Origin: Camillea tinctor
Lineage: Eukaryota; Ascomycota; Sordariomycetes; Xylariales; Xylariaceae
DNA: 64,000 nucleotides
Assembly: GCA_022578605.1 (NCBI GenBank)
Contig: MU394064.1
Span: 434,001 to 498,000, forward strand
Reading direction: 5' to 3'
Part shown: positions 61,440 to 64,000 of the stretch, piece by piece
Layout: every line of letters begins with the position of its first letter
Position numbering within the stretch: position 1 is the stretch's first letter
Notes under the pieces: model-generated
Database searches by the model: none
The model's input: only the letters and a program-made list of their open reading frames with translations
Told to the model about the DNA's origin: nothing
Position numbers and translations under genes: made by a program

Positions 61440-63250
61440 GAACTTTTAATTCATTTTAATCTAATTAATTTATACAAAATAAATACTAACATTGTTAGAG
61501 TTACTTGCAAATCTTTTAAGATTTAATTCTTTTAAATTTAACATTTTCGATAAGTTTTTGAGGTCTTAAAGATCTTTAAAGGGGTTTTAAAGGTTATAGT
61601 TTTAAGCTTTAACAGTATCTCGAAAAACTATACAAGTTAAATTTAAATGCCTTTACTTTTTTTTAAAAAATTAAATAGCGTTTTTAACTTATTTTGATTT
61701 AAGGTCGTTATTAAGCTTTTTTTTTTTTTTTTTATGTTTTTTATTTTGTATAAAAGTTAAATTTTTTTTAAATAGTTATTGCTATTAAACTTATATATTA
61801 TTTACTATATATTTTAACGACTTTTTTTTATAAAATATTGCAATTTATTTTAAAAATATTTAATTTATATAAATTTTTAAGTTAATTTTTTTTAATTTTA
61901 TGTTTAATTTGCTTTATTAGTTTTTAATTTTAAATGCTATTAAAAAGGCTTAATAATTAAAAAATTTAAAAATTGCAGCAGTTAAATTAAAATTATTATA
62001 TCCTTGTTTTTTTATATTTTTTTACACTATTAAAATGCATAAAAAAAAGCATTATTTTTTTAAGCAATAATATAAAAATTTAAATAAATTAATTTTAACT
62101 TTTTTATAAAAAAATATAAAGTAGCTTTAAAACTTTTTTATAATATTATATTTAATTAATATTATTAGCTTTACTTTTTTTTTAAGCATTTATATTAGTT
62201 ATAAAATTTTATTTTAATTTAAAGCTTTTAAATTTTAACTTTAATTTTAAATAATAAAAAGCTATTTTTTTTATTTTTTATTTTTTATAAATTTAACTTT
62301 AATATTATAATTATTTATTATTATTTAATATGCTTTTTTTATATTAAATAACTAATAAAATTAACAATAATAAAGCTTTTTTTTATTAAATAAAAAGTAA
62401 CTTTAAAATATAAACTTTATAAATTTTTTTTAACGTTTATAAATTACATTTTTATTATAAGTTTTTTATAAACGTTTTTAAATTTTTTAATAGCTATAAA
62501 TATAACTTAATTAAATAGCAGTTTTGTTACTTTATACGATTTTTTTTTAGTTGTTAAAGCCTTAATTTTTAACTTAAAAAGTAAAAAAAAAACATTTTAT
62601 TTAATTTTTTTTTAAAAACTTAATTTAATAATATATTTAACATTATTAAATTTTTATTTTTAAAAAAAACGAAAAACTATTTATTTAAAAATAGTATTTT
62701 TTTATGTTATTTTTATTTATTAATTTAATTTATAATTTTTTATATTAATAAATTTTAGCTTATTTTATTTATTATTAATATTTTTAAAATTGTTTTTTTT
62801 AATTAATATTATTAGTTTTTTAGTTTTTTTAACATTTTTAATATATTTTAAAAAAAATATATTTTTAATAATATAATTACGCTTTTTAACTTTAAGTAAA
62901 AAAGCTTTAAAGCTATTAAATATATAGTTAATTTTTTTTAAAATTTTTTATAAAAAGCTTTAATAATATAAAAATTTAAAATTTAAAATTAAATTATAAC
63001 GTTAAATTTAATAGCTTTAGCTTAAAATTAAATTAATATGTTAAATTAAATAGCTATTTTAAAATAATTTAAAAAATGTAGCTTAAATTAATTAAAATAA
63101 TATCGAAATAAATATAATTTAAAAATATAATAAACTTAAAAAAAGTATATAAAAACTTTAAAAAATAAGAAATAAAAGTACGTAAATAAGTTATAGCTTG
63201 CTTTTTTATACTATAGTTAAAATAGCAATAAGTGTAAAGTTTTAGCTTTT
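61440..63250. other. A+T island
   Basis: About 1.8 kb made almost wholly of A and T, sharply bounded, with no open frame of note. It is probably an old, heavily mutated repeat (RIP-like) or a small AT isochore. See the separate finding on its residual C contexts. Confidence 0.8.
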
Positions 63251-64000
63251 ATTTTTATAATAAAAAGGAATAAAGCTGCATTTTACTTAAGTATTACCTA
63301 TATATTAAGTAAAACCGTTGGAATAGTATAGAAGCGGTTAGGCCCAATAGAAGGCTTTTGTTGCAAGCGTCAGCGCCGCCTCCAGTGTAGGTACTACCTA
63401 GCGTATAGTACCTACCTAGTTAGTCTACTACATTACCTAAGATAATGTAAGTATACGTGTAGACGGTAGGTTAGCGCTGTTGGTGTAAACTTAATCGATA
63501 ACCAATTCCAATTCCAATTCTGATCCCAATTCTCTTTTTGTTAAGCCCCACTTCGCTTCCAAAACCCCAATAAGAGAGAAAAATTTTAACTATTTCAACC
63601 TTCACTCTTGACTCTTGACTCTTCACTCTTCACTCTTCACTCTTAAACCTTCAACTGCAGCTCTCACTTCTTTCTTTTCAACTTCAACTTCTATTATTCA
63701 CTACCTACCTATCCCCGAAGGATAAACGATACGATTCATTATGAAGGCTAAGCTGATACTTATACCTACACCTACCTCAGGAGCCGAGCTGGTCTCGCGT
63801 AGGATGGTTCTTTGACCTGATCCCAGCCCTCAGAAATTCCAGACAATGAATTGTGTCTTCTCGATGATGCGTAGACTACTCTTGTCTGGACCAACCCATT
63901 GTGCCTGAAGACATACTTATGAGTCTAGGTAACCCTGATCCCTCTTCTCTCCTGACCTCAAATATCCGGAAACCTACTGGCAAACTTCTTCTAGAAAAGG
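63251..64000. other. end of window, possible promoter region
   Basis: Normal base composition returns. A tandem ACTCTTG/ACTCTTC heptamer (about 63603-63645) and CT-rich DNA precede an ATG at 63741, whose frame stops after 24 codons. This may be the leader of a gene beyond the window; nothing firmer is supported. Confidence 0.4.

Overview
The window is nuclear DNA of a filamentous ascomycete (Pezizomycotina, probably Sordariomycetes; this is inferred from gene content, not from a search). Evidence: short GT-AG introns (about 50-230 bp) with CTRAY-type branch points, two HET-domain genes, a STE3-type pheromone receptor, a CPS1/DIP2-type AMP-binding protein, a catalase ending in SKL, and long gene-poor spacers. 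All exon joins given here were made by eye from splice motifs, phase and family conservation.

Layout. 1-1578: 3' end of an ABCC multidrug transporter. 2138-3799: unrecognised nuclear-type protein with a GGPPA repeat. 3.8-9.1 kb: gene-poor. 9096-10666: peroxisomal catalase. 12515-12895: a complete miniature LTR-type element on the minus strand (63-bp terminal repeats, 5-bp target duplication, initiator-tRNA half-molecule primer site, tRNA-like interior). 13234-14889 (+) and 15762-18533 (-): two convergent HET genes, each interrupted by one in-frame TGA, with a 10-N assembly gap and a suspect duplication between them. 20-25.1 kb: housekeeping block with ARL1, RPL39 (51 aa, three exons) and SKP1. 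27168-30763: signal-peptide plus seven-pass TM198-like protein. 30.8-39.6 kb: gene-poor. 39581-41282: conserved-looking membrane protein with coiled coil. 43.6-43.9 kb: candidate structured RNA, possibly SRP RNA. 45.7-47.5 kb: ERF4, Ras palmitoyltransferase subunit, with no in-frame ATG. 49487-52334: STE3 receptor. 53408-59270: CPS1/DIP2 homologue of 1799 aa.

60.4-61.25 kb holds the most unusual locus: a small Cys-rich gene in which every intron, and probably a 5'-UTR intron, carries the same terminal inverted repeat (TTTTACGA...TCGTAAAA) next to its splice sites, like a family of introner elements. It borders a 1.8-kb, almost pure A+T island (61.44-63.25 kb).

No conventional tRNA, rRNA or CRISPR was seen. 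ERF4 and STE3 are convergent neighbours that both act in membrane signalling. The other genes look like an ordinary mixture with no cluster or operon-like logic.
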